The translations under genes and the position numbers were made by a program. The notes beneath the pieces are model-generated. The model was not told the DNA's origin. It made no database searches and saw only the letters and a list, made by a program, of their open reading frames with translations. Shown here piece after piece: positions 49,461 to 57,677 of a stretch of DNA of 64,000 nt (within the stretch, counting starts at the first letter, position 1; each line of letters opens with the position of its first letter). The DNA comes from Paraburkholderia unamae (lineage in GTDB: Bacteria; Pseudomonadota; Gammaproteobacteria; Burkholderiales; Burkholderiaceae): assembly GCF_003268775.1 (NCBI RefSeq), contig NZ_QLSU01000014.1:185300-249299 (forward strand), read 5' to 3'.

Positions 49461-52250
49461 ATGGCCCATCAGATAACACTCCGTTTCGAGGACGGCGTGA
49501 CCCGCTTCATCGACTGCGACGACACAGAGCGCATCACCGATGCGGCCATTCGCGCGAAGATCAATATTCCGCTCGATTGCCGTGATGGTGTGTGCGGCAC
49601 GTGCAAGGCGGTTTGCGAGTCCGGCGAGTATGTTCTGGGCGACTGCGTGGAAGACGCGCTTAGCCCGCAAGAGGCGAGCGAGCGCAAGGTTCTCACCTGC
49701 CAGATGAGCCCGCGCTCCGACTGCGTGATCCAGATCGCCACGAACGCCGATGTTTCCGGCACTGGCCCGTCCTCCTTCAGTGGACGGATCATGGCCTGCC
49801 AACGCGCATCGGACAGCACGATCGCTTTCTCGGTCGAACTGGCGAACCGCGCCGATCTCAGCTTCCTTCCGGGACAGTACGTCAACATCCGCGTGCCCGG
49901 AACCGATCAGACCCGTTCGTACTCCTTCAGTTCGGGGCCTTCGGATCCGCACGTGTCCTTCCTTGTGCGCAATGTGCGTCAAGGCGCGATGTCGACCTGG
50001 CTCTGCGAAAGCGCGAAAGCCGGCGACACAATCGAATTTCGTGGTCCGATGGGAAGCTTCTACCTGCGCCCCATCGAGCGCCCAGTGCTGTTTCTGGCGG
50101 GTGGCACGGGCCTCGCACCGTTCCTCTCGATGCTGGACAAGATCGTCGAGGACGGCGGCAGCCCGTATCCGATCCACATGATCCTGGGTGTGAACACGGA
50201 TGAGGACCTGGTTGGCATCGAGCGGCTCGAAACCTATGCGCAGCGCCTGCCGGACTTCACCTATGCCTGCACCGTCGCCAGCCCCGACAGCGCCCATCCC
50301 AACAAGGGCTATGTCACGCACCACATCATCCCCTCCCAGCTCAACGACGGAGATGCCGATGTCTACCTCTGCGGCCCGCCGCCGATGGTCGATGCGGTGC
50401 GCAATTACCTTTCGTCCGAAGGCCTGACGCCGCGCAACTTCTATTACGAGAAGTTCGCTGGCACCGGCCTGGTGGTGCAGACGGGCGAGGAGCGCATCGC
50501 GCCTGTTGATGTCGATGAAGCCTTCGACATGCGTATGGCCCTTGAACTGGGCGCGGCCCAACTGACCATGGGCCGGCTGTCGAGCGCGCAGCTGATCCGC
50601 TTCCGCCAGCTCGCCGAGGCGACGGCGCCGTTCGTGTCCGGGCAGCGCTTTACAGATGTGGCGCGCTACATCGAGGCAAACCACGCCTTCCACCTGTTCA
50701 CGATCGAAGCGTCCGGGAACGCCCAGCTGATCGCGCTATACCGGCAACTGGCCGTGCAGGACTTCATCGCTCGCGCGCTGTCCGACCAGATCGAGATCGT
50801 CGGCGACATCGTCCAGCAGCACCGGGACATTGTCGGCGCCTTCGAACTGGGCGACCTGAACAAGGCGCGAGACGTGATTGCGCTGCATGCGCTCCATTCC
50901 AAGGCCACGATGAGCCGGGCGCTGGAGCGTATGGCGCTGGGCAAGACGGCACCTCAGGTGGCCGCTGCCCCCGTGCTCCCGATCCCTGTGCCGCAGAGCG
51001 CGCCGCAGGTCTGCCCGTTCACGGCCAACATGCTTCCGGCCTATTCACACGAGCTGGACTGGCCCGAGGGGCTGGCGCCATTCAAGGTGGTTGACGACGG
51101 CTCGCAAGGCGACCCTTACGAGCACTACCGCTGGATGCGTGAGCATGCGCCGGTGCTGCGTTGCCAGTCGGCGACCTCGGACGTGTGGTTCCTTTCGCGC
51201 TATGACGACGTCTACCAGGCAATCCGTAATCCTAAGCTGTTTTCCTCCGAGGTCGTCAGCCCGCCGCCGCTGACGTTCCTGACGCTGTTCGATGCGCCCG
51301 ACCATTCGCGCTTGCGCAAGGTCGTCCAGCCATCCTTCCTGCCGCTGGCGCTCGATCCCTTTATCGAGCAGATCGCGCAAAGGGCGGAGGACCTGCTCGA
51401 CGCGATGATCGTCAAAGGCGGTGGTGATGTCGTTCAAGATTTCGCCATCCCGCTCAGCATCTCGACCATCTCCGCGATGATTGACGTGCCGAATGAGGAT
51501 GAGGAGAAGATGAAGTTCTGGTCGGACGAGACCTTTAGCTACTTCGGGCGGCTCGCCCGCAATGCGCCGGGGACCGGCACCGACGAGCAGAGCGCGCAGG
51601 CTTTCTTCGCATACCTGAAGGAAGCGATGGAGCGGCTCGCGCTCACCGACAGCCAGTCGATTGGCGGGCATATCGCGCGCATGTGGAAAGACGGATTGCT
51701 TTCGGAAAAGGAAGCGAAGGAGCTGTGCGCCTTTGTCTTCATTGCCGGGCACGACACCACGACCATCCTTGTCGCCAACGCCTTCCGCATGCTCGCCGAA
51801 CAGCCGCATTTGCTGGGACGTCTGCGCGAAAGTCCCGCCGACGCTGAGCGTTTTGTCGAGGAGGTGGCGCGCTATCGCGGCACCGTCCAGCGCGTGAGCC
51901 GCATCACCACCGAGGCGACCACGGTCGCGGGCGTTGATCTGCCCAAGGGCGCAGTAGTGCGACTGTTGCTGTCGGCTGCGAACCGTGACAGCCGCAAGTT
52001 TGCCGACGGCGAGACGTTCGACATCGACCGTGATTCGAGCGGCCACCTCGGTTTCGGCAACGGCATGCACAAATGTCTTGGTGCGCCGCTTGCCAAGCTG
52101 GAGACGCTGATCGCGACGAAAGCGCTGGCCCGCAAGATTGGCGCGATTGCGCTCGATCCGGCACAACCGATTCAGTATGTGCGGGGCAACAATCTGACCA
52201 ATTCCGGGCCGGAGCACCTGTTCGTCAAGCTGGGCGGGTTATCGGTCTGA
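49461..52250 (+). CDS. Fusion: BenC-type reductase + FCD domain + cytochrome P450
   Basis: One 929-residue chain. Residues 1-90 are a plant-type 2Fe-2S ferredoxin (C40, C45, C48, C80). About 100-205 is an FAD domain (R152-SYSFSS). About 210-335 is an NAD domain (GGTG at 214-217, YLCGPPPMVDAV). This is the BenC order. About 350-500 is an FCD ligand-binding domain as in GntR/FadR regulators (NHAFHLFTIEASGN, QHRDIVGAFELGDLNKARD, ALHALH), without any DNA-binding helix. About 525-929 is a complete P450: I-helix AGHDTT (762-767), E801-x2-R804, heme loop FGNGMHKCLG with C872. It is predicted to be an NADH-dependent, catalytically self-sufficient monooxygenase, possibly gated by a ligand on the FCD part. 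Start: GAGGAGA 8 bases before the ATG. Substrate unknown. Confidence 0.93.
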   Translation: MAHQITLRFEDGVTRFIDCDDTERITDAAIRAKINIPLDCRDGVCGTCKAVCESGEYVLGDCVEDALSPQEASERKVLTCQMSPRSDCVIQIATNADVSGTGPSSFSGRIMACQRASDSTIAFSVELANRADLSFLPGQYVNIRVPGTDQTRSYSFSSGPSDPHVSFLVRNVRQGAMSTWLCESAKAGDTIEFRGPMGSFYLRPIERPVLFLAGGTGLAPFLSMLDKIVEDGGSPYPIHMILGVNTDEDLVGIERLETYAQRLPDFTYACTVASPDSAHPNKGYVTHHIIPSQLNDGDADVYLCGPPPMVDAVRNYLSSEGLTPRNFYYEKFAGTGLVVQTGEERIAPVDVDEAFDMRMALELGAAQLTMGRLSSAQLIRFRQLAEATAPFVSGQRFTDVARYIEANHAFHLFTIEASGNAQLIALYRQLAVQDFIARALSDQIEIVGDIVQQHRDIVGAFELGDLNKARDVIALHALHSKATMSRALERMALGKTAPQVAAAPVLPIPVPQSAPQVCPFTANMLPAYSHELDWPEGLAPFKVVDDGSQGDPYEHYRWMREHAPVLRCQSATSDVWFLSRYDDVYQAIRNPKLFSSEVVSPPPLTFLTLFDAPDHSRLRKVVQPSFLPLALDPFIEQIAQRAEDLLDAMIVKGGGDVVQDFAIPLSISTISAMIDVPNEDEEKMKFWSDETFSYFGRLARNAPGTGTDEQSAQAFFAYLKEAMERLALTDSQSIGGHIARMWKDGLLSEKEAKELCAFVFIAGHDTTTILVANAFRMLAEQPHLLGRLRESPADAERFVEEVARYRGTVQRVSRITTEATTVAGVDLPKGAVVRLLLSAANRDSRKFADGETFDIDRDSSGHLGFGNGMHKCLGAPLAKLETLIATKALARKIGAIALDPAQPIQYVRGNNLTNSGPEHLFVKLGGLSV

Positions 52251-52259
52251 ACGGGAGCA

Positions 52260-52292
52260 GGGCGCGGTCAAGTCAGTCCGCGCCCCTTTTTT
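52260..52292 (+). terminator. Intrinsic terminator after the P450 fusion
   Basis: GGGCGCGG (52260-52267) and CCGCGCCC (52278-52285) form an 8-bp GC stem with a 10-base loop, followed by C and six Ts (52287-52292), starting 10 bases after the stop. It overlaps the last codons of the convergent AraC gene. Confidence 0.85.
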
Positions 52293-53205
52293 CAGGTGGC
52301 AAGGATCGATCGTGGGCCGCAGAGCGATATTCGGTTGGCCGGAGTCCCGTCTGCTTGCGGAAGAAGCGGCCGAAATAGGCTTCGTCCTGAAAACCCAGTT
52401 CGCTGGCGATCTGCTTCACACTGAGGTTCGAATAGCCGAGCAGGCGCTTGGCCTCGTGGATCGAGCGTGCGTCGATCGCCTCGATTGCCGAGACCCCGAA
52501 GGTGGCGCGGCAGATGCGGGAGAGCTGGCCGGTGGTGACGCCCATCTCGTCGGCGTAGCTCGCCACTGGCCGTCGCGCACGGCAATGGCGGTCGAGCAGC
52601 GCGCGGAAGCGTTCGATCCGCGCCGCCATTGTCCGCTGCTCGGAACTGGTTGAAAGCCGGGCGCTCTCGCTGAGGCGCCCAATCTTGACGAAGAGGGTGA
52701 TCGCCAGTGCCGCGCCCGCGGTGAACTGCCAGCGCTCGTGGCTCTGCGCCTCGTGCGCGATCGACTGAAAAAGCGTGTCCAGCGGTGTACCGCGCTCGAC
52801 GTCGCGATCGACCGATAGCACCGTTGGTGTGCGCATGAATTCCAGCAGGTCGGGCGCGGCCGTCATCGCCAGCGATTCCAATGCAGGTTGTGCGGCGGTG
52901 ATGACGTGACCGTCGATGTCGCTGCGGAAGTGAAAGCCGTGAACCGAGTGCGCTGGCACGACGATCAGGCAGGGTGCAACGACCTCCCACGTCTTGCCGT
53001 CAATAAAGGTTTCGCCGCCTCCGCGGGTGACGTAGAGCACCTGGATCAGCGCGTCGTGGACGTGCGGCTTGATGTCGAAGTCGAAACGGCCGGCACGCAG
53101 GGGAATGGGCTCGTAATGCACCATGTCGACCCAGGATTGGCCGGCTTCCGCCCCATAGAGCGCGAAGTGCAGAACCGTCCGGCGGCGCTGTTGGTCATCG
53201 GCCAT
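52273..53205 (-). CDS. AraC-family regulator (PobR-like) of the P450 cluster
   Basis: A 310-residue AraC regulator. The cupin sensor includes HVHDALIQVLYVTRGGGETFIDG and PAHSVHGFHF. Two C-terminal HTHs follow (PVASYADEMGVTTGQLSRICRATFG; NLSVKQIASELGFQDEAYFGRFFRKQTGLRP, in parts). The HALIQVLY-type cupin is the PobR/HpaA group, which senses aromatic acids. It lies between the P450 gene and the SDR operon, and its start codon is 12 bases from the repeated operator at 53217. It is therefore the prime candidate for binding both TGTCC repeats and for autoregulation. Confidence 0.88.
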   Translation of the reverse strand: MADDQQRRRTVLHFALYGAEAGQSWVDMVHYEPIPLRAGRFDFDIKPHVHDALIQVLYVTRGGGETFIDGKTWEVVAPCLIVVPAHSVHGFHFRSDIDGHVITAAQPALESLAMTAAPDLLEFMRTPTVLSVDRDVERGTPLDTLFQSIAHEAQSHERWQFTAGAALAITLFVKIGRLSESARLSTSSEQRTMAARIERFRALLDRHCRARRPVASYADEMGVTTGQLSRICRATFGVSAIEAIDARSIHEAKRLLGYSNLSVKQIASELGFQDEAYFGRFFRKQTGLRPTEYRSAAHDRSLPPEKRGAD

Positions 53206-53207
53206 GA

Positions 53208-53272
53208 TGCACGGTATGTCCTGTTATATGTCGTCTCTGTCCATTGTTCCACAGGCGCTTGAGGCGTTCAAT
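53208..53272 (+). promoter_or_regulatory. Shared operator/promoter B (SDR operon, divergent from araC)
   Basis: TGTCC at 53217-53221 and 53238-53242, again 21 bases apart, is followed after 24 bases by TTCAAT (53267-53272). The block 53208-53246 aligns without gaps to 49279-49317. It drives the SDR-flavoprotein-NIPSNAP operon and is positioned to repress or autoregulate araC. Confidence 0.72.
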
Positions 53273-53329
53273 GGCGATACGAAATGCACGACGTGTAATG
53301 GCGTGAAAAATCTTGGGGAAAGCAACAGC

Positions 53330-54175
53330 ATGGAACAGGAACTTGAACATCGCGTGGCTGCATCGACCGCATACGGGCTGAACCTGGGCGGCAAGGTCTG
53401 CGTGATCACGGGCGCAGGCAGCGGAATTGGCGCCGGCATCGCGCGGGCCTTCGCTAGTGTTGGAGCCCATGTGGCGCTCGTCGACCGTAATCTTGCGGGC
53501 GCTGAGGCTGTCGCCGCCGAACTTCGGGAGGCAGGTGCCATGGCGCAGGCGTTCGGCTGCGACGTGTCGGACGAAGCCTCCGTTGCCGCCGCCGCCGCCG
53601 AGGTTCGCGCAGCGCTCGGTCCGGTCAGCGTGCTCGTCAACAATGCAGGACTGCTACGCGCTGGATCGCTCGAAACGGTCTCGATCGCAGACTGGAACCA
53701 GGCCATCGCCGTGAACCTCACCGGCTACCTTCTGTGTGCCCGCGCGTTCGGGCGCGACATGCTGGCGGCGGGCAAGGGTAGTATCGTCCACGTTGCCTCG
53801 ATTGCGGCGCTCAATCCGCAGACCAATAGCGGTTCCTACAGCCCGAGCAAGGCGGGCGTGCTGCTGCTCTCGCGGCAGTTGGCGGCGGAGTGGGGCCCGC
53901 GCGGCGTGCGCAGCAACTGCGTGTTGCCCGGCATGATCCGCACCGCGCTGTCCGCGAAATTCTATGAGGAACCCGGCTTCGAGGCTCGCCGCGCCGCCGC
54001 CACTGCGAGCCGCCGCATCGGCGAGCCGGAGGACCTCGCAGGCCCGGCCATGTTCCTCGCCTCCGACCTGGCGGCTTACGTCAATGGCGCCGAGGTGCTC
54101 GTCGACGGCGGGCTCGATTGCATGCTGATGGATATGGTTCCGCGCCCTGGTTTTAACGCCACCCCGGCCGCGTGA
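53330..54175 (+). CDS. SDR-family alcohol dehydrogenase in the P450 cluster
   Basis: A 281-residue classical SDR. TGAGSGIGAG cofactor site, VDRNLAG (Asp suggests NAD preference), NNAG (VLVNNAGLLRA), HVASIAALNPQ and YSPSK catalytic residues. A C-terminal extension after VDGGLDCMLMD goes beyond typical FabG length. It could oxidise the alcohol made by the P450. Start at 53330 after GGGGAAAG. Its stop overlaps the region preceding the flavoprotein gene, 36 bases before that ATG. Confidence 0.88.
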   Translation: MEQELEHRVAASTAYGLNLGGKVCVITGAGSGIGAGIARAFASVGAHVALVDRNLAGAEAVAAELREAGAMAQAFGCDVSDEASVAAAAAEVRAALGPVSVLVNNAGLLRAGSLETVSIADWNQAIAVNLTGYLLCARAFGRDMLAAGKGSIVHVASIAALNPQTNSGSYSPSKAGVLLLSRQLAAEWGPRGVRSNCVLPGMIRTALSAKFYEEPGFEARRAAATASRRIGEPEDLAGPAMFLASDLAAYVNGAEVLVDGGLDCMLMDMVPRPGFNATPAA

Positions 54176-54210
54176 GCGCCATTAACACCATAACGAAAAG
54201 GAGACTGGAT

Positions 54211-55932
54211 ATGGCCAAGGAGATCACTTGCGATCTGGTCGTGGTCGGATCGGGTGCTGCGGGCCTCGCGACTGCGATTACGGCAAAGAAGCGCGGCCTC
54301 GATGTGGTCGTGCTCGAAAAGGAGCCCGTGTTCGGCGGTACGACCGCACTGTCGGGCGGGGTCTTATGGATTCCGCTGAGCCAATATGGCCGACAGCAGA
54401 ACCCGGCGGACTCAGTCGTGCGCGTGCGCGAATACATGATGAGCGAGACGGGAAGCAATTACGACGCCGCCGCAGTCCAATGCTTTATCGAGAACGGGCC
54501 GAAAATGGTCGAGTTCTTTGAGCGCGAGACTGAGATGAAGTTCGTACCCACGCTCTACCCGGACTATCACCCGGATGCACCGGGTGGCGTGGATATCGGG
54601 CGCTCGATCCTCGCGGCGCCCTATGATATTCGCGGGCTGGGCAAGGACATGCAACGCCTCAAGCCGCCGCTCGAAACGATCACCTTCATGGGGATGATGT
54701 TCAATTCCTCGAACGCGGACCTCAAGCACTTCTTCCGCGCGACCAAATCTATTGTTTCGTTCTGCTATGTTGCTCGCCGTCTGGCTACGCACATCAAGGA
54801 ACTGGCGCTTTATCGCCGGGGGATCAACGTAACGAGTGGCAACGCGCTCGCGGCGAGGCTCGCAAAGTCGGCGCTGGCGATCGGCATCCCGATCTACACG
54901 TCGACGCCCGTGAAGGAAGTGCTGAGCAAGCAGGGCAAGGTGGTCGGTGTGCTCGCGAGCGCAGCGGACGGTGAGCTTCGCGTCGCTGCCCGGCAAGGCG
55001 TCGTGCTGGCCTGCGGCGGCTTCCCTCACGATCTCAAGCGCATTGCGCAGGTCTATCCGCATGTGAGGAGCGGGGGTGAGCATCTCTCGCCCACGCCCGT
55101 CGGCAATACGGGCGACGGGCTGACCATGGCGGAGAAGGTGGGGGGCGCCGTCCAGCTTGGTTTCCCCGACGCGTCGGCCTGGATGCCTGTGTCGAAGGTG
55201 CCTTTCGGCAAGGGCCGCACGGGCGTGTTCCCGCATTTGCTCGACCGCTACAAGCCAGGCGTGATCGGCGTGCTGCGCAGCGGGCAGCGCTTCACCAATG
55301 AATCGAACTCCTACCACGACGTTGGCTCGGCGCTGATCCGTGCGTGCGAGGGTGAGCGGGAGACGGCGATGTGGCTGATCTGCGATAAGGTCGCGCTGGG
55401 CAAGTATGGTCTGGGCTATGCCAAGCCAGCGCCGATGCCGGTCGGGCCGCTGCTGCGCAAAGGCTACCTCGTCAAGGGCGAGACGATCGGCGAGCTGGCG
55501 CGCAATTGCGGGATTGTTCCTGATGCGCTCGAGAAGACGATCCGTGCCTACAACGTCGATGCCGGGCGCGGCGAAGACCCGGCATTCCATCGCGGAAGCA
55601 CATCGTTCAACCGTTATCTCGCCGATCCGGACAACAAGCCCAACCCTTGCGTTGCGCCGATCTCGACCGGCCCCTTCTATGCGGTGAAGGTGGTGATGGG
55701 CGATCTCGGCACGTTCGATGGCCTCAGGACCGGTGTCACCGGCGAGGTGCTGCGCGCGGACGGCAGTGAGATCGACGGCCTTTACGCGGTCGGTAATGAC
55801 CGGCGCAGCGTGATGGGCGGTAACTATCCTGGCGCGGGTATCACCCATGGACCCAATATGACGTTCGGCTATGTCACGGGTAACGCCATCGCCGACAAAG
55901 CCACGACCAGCCAAGAGAAGGTACACGCATGA
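54211..55932 (+). CDS. KstD-like FAD-binding dehydrogenase
   Basis: A 573-residue flavoprotein of the fumarate reductase/3-ketosteroid-delta1-dehydrogenase group. The FAD motif is DLVVVGSGAAGLATAI at residues 8-23, followed by FGGTTALSGGVLWIP. VLACGGFPHDL and the C-terminal GNDRRSVMGGNYPGAGITHGPNMTFGYVTG (in parts) complete the FAD domain. Relatives introduce C=C bonds next to a ketone, so it may desaturate or aromatise a cyclic ketone made by P450 and SDR (inference). AAAGGAG precedes the ATG at 54211. Its stop overlaps the next start. Confidence 0.88.
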   Translation: MAKEITCDLVVVGSGAAGLATAITAKKRGLDVVVLEKEPVFGGTTALSGGVLWIPLSQYGRQQNPADSVVRVREYMMSETGSNYDAAAVQCFIENGPKMVEFFERETEMKFVPTLYPDYHPDAPGGVDIGRSILAAPYDIRGLGKDMQRLKPPLETITFMGMMFNSSNADLKHFFRATKSIVSFCYVARRLATHIKELALYRRGINVTSGNALAARLAKSALAIGIPIYTSTPVKEVLSKQGKVVGVLASAADGELRVAARQGVVLACGGFPHDLKRIAQVYPHVRSGGEHLSPTPVGNTGDGLTMAEKVGGAVQLGFPDASAWMPVSKVPFGKGRTGVFPHLLDRYKPGVIGVLRSGQRFTNESNSYHDVGSALIRACEGERETAMWLICDKVALGKYGLGYAKPAPMPVGPLLRKGYLVKGETIGELARNCGIVPDALEKTIRAYNVDAGRGEDPAFHRGSTSFNRYLADPDNKPNPCVAPISTGPFYAVKVVMGDLGTFDGLRTGVTGEVLRADGSEIDGLYAVGNDRRSVMGGNYPGAGITHGPNMTFGYVTGNAIADKATTSQEKVHA

Positions 55933-56276
55933 GCCCGCAACCCATGTATCTGGCAAAGCCCCTCGTGGATTTTCGCGTCTACACGATCGCGCTACGCAAG
56001 ATGCCCGAGTTCATCGACGTGTTTGACCGGCTCGCCATGCCGATCCTGCTCGAGACACTTGGGCATCCACTCGGATTCTGGACAAGTCTGGTGGGGCAGC
56101 AGAACCAGTTCACCCATCTGTGGGGATATGACAATCTTGCGGACTACGAACGACGGTGCCTCGCACGCGACACGCATCCGGATTTCCCGGCCTATCTCAA
56201 GGCATCGGGCCATCTGATCACGGCACAGGAGACACGGCTCATCCGTGCTACCGCGCTGGGTAGTGTCGCGAAGTAA
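55929..56276 (+). CDS. NIPSNAP-family protein
   Basis: A 115-residue NIPSNAP-type ferredoxin-like barrel. VDFRVYTIALRKMPEFIDVFDRLAMPIL, GFWTSLVGQQNQFTHLWGYDNLADYERR and AYLKASGHLITAQETRLI (in parts) are diagnostic. In bacterial catabolic clusters these small proteins often accompany oxygenases or isomerases, but the activity is unproven. ATGA overlap with the flavoprotein gene shows operon membership. Confidence 0.85.
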   Translation: MSPQPMYLAKPLVDFRVYTIALRKMPEFIDVFDRLAMPILLETLGHPLGFWTSLVGQQNQFTHLWGYDNLADYERRCLARDTHPDFPAYLKASGHLITAQETRLIRATALGSVAK

Positions 56277-56282
56277 GCCAAC

Positions 56283-56295
56283 ACACCTTCGGTGT
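56283..56295. terminator. Short UUCG-type hairpin between NIPSNAP and araC
   Basis: ACACC-TTC-GGTGT (56283-56295), which can close as a C(UUCG)G tetraloop, is followed by CTTCTTC. It sits 6 bases after the NIPSNAP stop and before the convergent AraC stop. It is short and only moderately convincing. Confidence 0.4.
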
Positions 56296-56312
56296 CTTCT
56301 TCGCGTTTCGCA

Positions 56313-57218
56313 CTACGGCGTCCCCAATGCCAGATCGCGATGAGCAGAGCTCTGGAATTCGCGGGGCGTCGCACCTGTCTGTTTGCGGAAGTAGCGGCTG
56401 AAATAGGCGCTGTCCTCGAATCCGAGGCTGTGCGCGATCTGCTTGACGGTCATGCCCGAGTAGACCAGGTCCCGCTGCGCTTCGCGAATCAGATGGTCGT
56501 TGATCAGCGCGGTGGGTGACGAACCGAGCTCTTCGCGGCAGATTCGCCCGAGTTGCGGCGGCGTGACATCGAGCGCGTCCGCATAGAACTCGACCGGGCG
56601 ATGCTCCCGGAAGTGCTGGGCAATCAGCTCGCGAAAGCGCCTGATTTGCAGGCTGCGCCGCGCGGCGAGCGCGGCCACCGGCACGTTGGCATGGTCGATA
56701 AGGCGCGCCGCCTGTACGAAAAGTGCCATTAAGAGTGACATGCCCGCCGCCGTATAGCCGGCCGCGCCTCGGCGAAACTCATTCTCAAGCATATGAAAGA
56801 GCGGCATCAGCGTTTCGTCGCTCGCTGATGGCCCGCTCACCGGAATCACGGCGGGGCGCTGGAGAACCGCGACGAGTGTTGAAGAAACCGACTTCGCGAT
56901 GGACTCCAGCGCGCGCTGCGCGGCCGTGACGACAAGGCCGTCGATTTCCGGCGAAAACGCGAAACCGTGCACCACCTGCGCAGGAAGGATCACGAGGCAG
57001 GGCGGGTTAAACGGCGTTTTTTCGCTCTCGATGATGACGTGACCCTGGCCGCTGCGGATGTAGAGAAACTGAAGCAGCGCGTCGTGACGGTGCGCCGGAA
57101 TGTTCCAGTCGTTCGGCCGGCTGCGCTCAGGAATCCACTCGAAATTGAATGCATCGTGCCACGGCGGGCGCGCGGTCGATGCTTCTCCGTAGAGTTCGTA
57201 ACTAGGGATTTTCCTCAT
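56313..57218 (-). CDS. AraC-family regulator (PobR-like), second copy
   Basis: A 301-residue regulator paralogous to the one at 52273-53205. HRHDALLQFLYIRSGQGHVIIES and PAQVVHGFAFSPEIDGLVVTAAQRALES (in parts) form the sensor. PVEFYADALDVTPPQLGRICREELG and MTVKQIAHSLGFEDSAYFSRYFRKQTGATP form the HTH pair. The start at 57218 follows GGGAAGACG. It diverges from the transporter unit across a spacer carrying a third TGTCC-N16-TGTCC element, so either paralogue could bind there. Confidence 0.87.
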   Translation of the reverse strand: MRKIPSYELYGEASTARPPWHDAFNFEWIPERSRPNDWNIPAHRHDALLQFLYIRSGQGHVIIESEKTPFNPPCLVILPAQVVHGFAFSPEIDGLVVTAAQRALESIAKSVSSTLVAVLQRPAVIPVSGPSASDETLMPLFHMLENEFRRGAAGYTAAGMSLLMALFVQAARLIDHANVPVAALAARRSLQIRRFRELIAQHFREHRPVEFYADALDVTPPQLGRICREELGSSPTALINDHLIREAQRDLVYSGMTVKQIAHSLGFEDSAYFSRYFRKQTGATPREFQSSAHRDLALGTP

Positions 57219-57243
57219 GTCGTCTTCCCTCACATGTGCAGAT

Positions 57244-57298
57244 TGTCCTGTTTTTTCACAGTTTTGTCCATGATCGCCCGGCGCCGTCTGCCTATACT
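57244..57298 (+). promoter_or_regulatory. Shared operator/promoter C (transporter unit)
   Basis: TGTCC at 57244-57248 and 57265-57269 (21 bases apart) is followed after exactly 23 bases by TATACT (57293-57298). The geometry equals promoter A. The surrounding bases differ from A and B, so only the TGTCC repeats and the spacing are conserved. This argues for functional selection. Confidence 0.68.
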
Positions 57299-57380
57299 TC
57301 AGGCAGGCGGAATCGATACAGATTTTTCGTCGGAGACACAGGATACGCTTTTGCGTATGCCTTTCATGGGGGAGATTCGG

Positions 57381-57488
57381 ATGACTAACGAAACAGGAAT
57401 GCGCGGCGAAAACCGGCTGAATCTGGCGAGCCAGGTGAGCGGGGCGGCGGCCGGCATAGGCGTCGCGCACACGCCGCACTGGCACTGA
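57381..57488 (+). CDS. Candidate 35-residue small protein
   Basis: ATG at 57381 is preceded by GGGGGAG with 7-base spacing, and the frame runs 35 codons to TGA. It begins MTNETGMRGENRLNLASQVS and ends HTPHWH. It lies about 80 bases downstream of promoter C, in the leader of the transporter operon. No family was recognised. It could be a leader peptide or a remnant of a longer gene. The support is the strong SD and position only. Confidence 0.35.
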   Translation: MTNETGMRGENRLNLASQVSGAAAGIGVAHTPHWH

Positions 57489-57599
57489 AACAAACCTCAC
57501 ACGCAACGGCGTTGCGGCGCGCCGTGGCAGATACCAGACGTCCCGCGCCCGCGGGTACGGCGCCGCAATAGAACGACATCAATCTCAGGAGACATCGCA

Positions 57600-57677
57600 A
57601 TGGAAACGCTCGATCGCGTCGGCCCCGCCGGCGCGTTGCCCTCGCTCGTCCGTCACGTTGCTGGAGGGCCGCAATGA
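57600..57677 (+). CDS. Candidate 25-residue ORF coupled to the MFS gene
   Basis: ATG at 57600 with GGAGA 8 bases upstream encodes METLDRVGPAGALPSLVRHV and five more residues. Its TGA (57675-57677) overlaps the transporter start (ATGA). The transporter itself has only GGAGGG well upstream, so translation of this mini-ORF could couple to transporter synthesis. Possibly a remnant of a deleted gene. Confidence 0.38.
   Translation: METLDRVGPAGALPSLVRHVAGGPQ

Noticed and set aside
49461..52250. The reductase-FCD-P450 chain might be three genes joined by sequencing error or annotation artefact.
   Set aside because: All three parts are in one frame with no stop, no internal SD plus ATG at the joints, uniform codon use, and an intrinsic terminator just after the single stop. 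Resequencing would still be worthwhile.
54412..55956. Very long antisense frames (also 3502-4758, 47823-49283 and 57881-59092).
   Set aside because: They lie opposite well-supported genes, are His/Arg-rich, and are a normal by-product of GC-rich codon bias.
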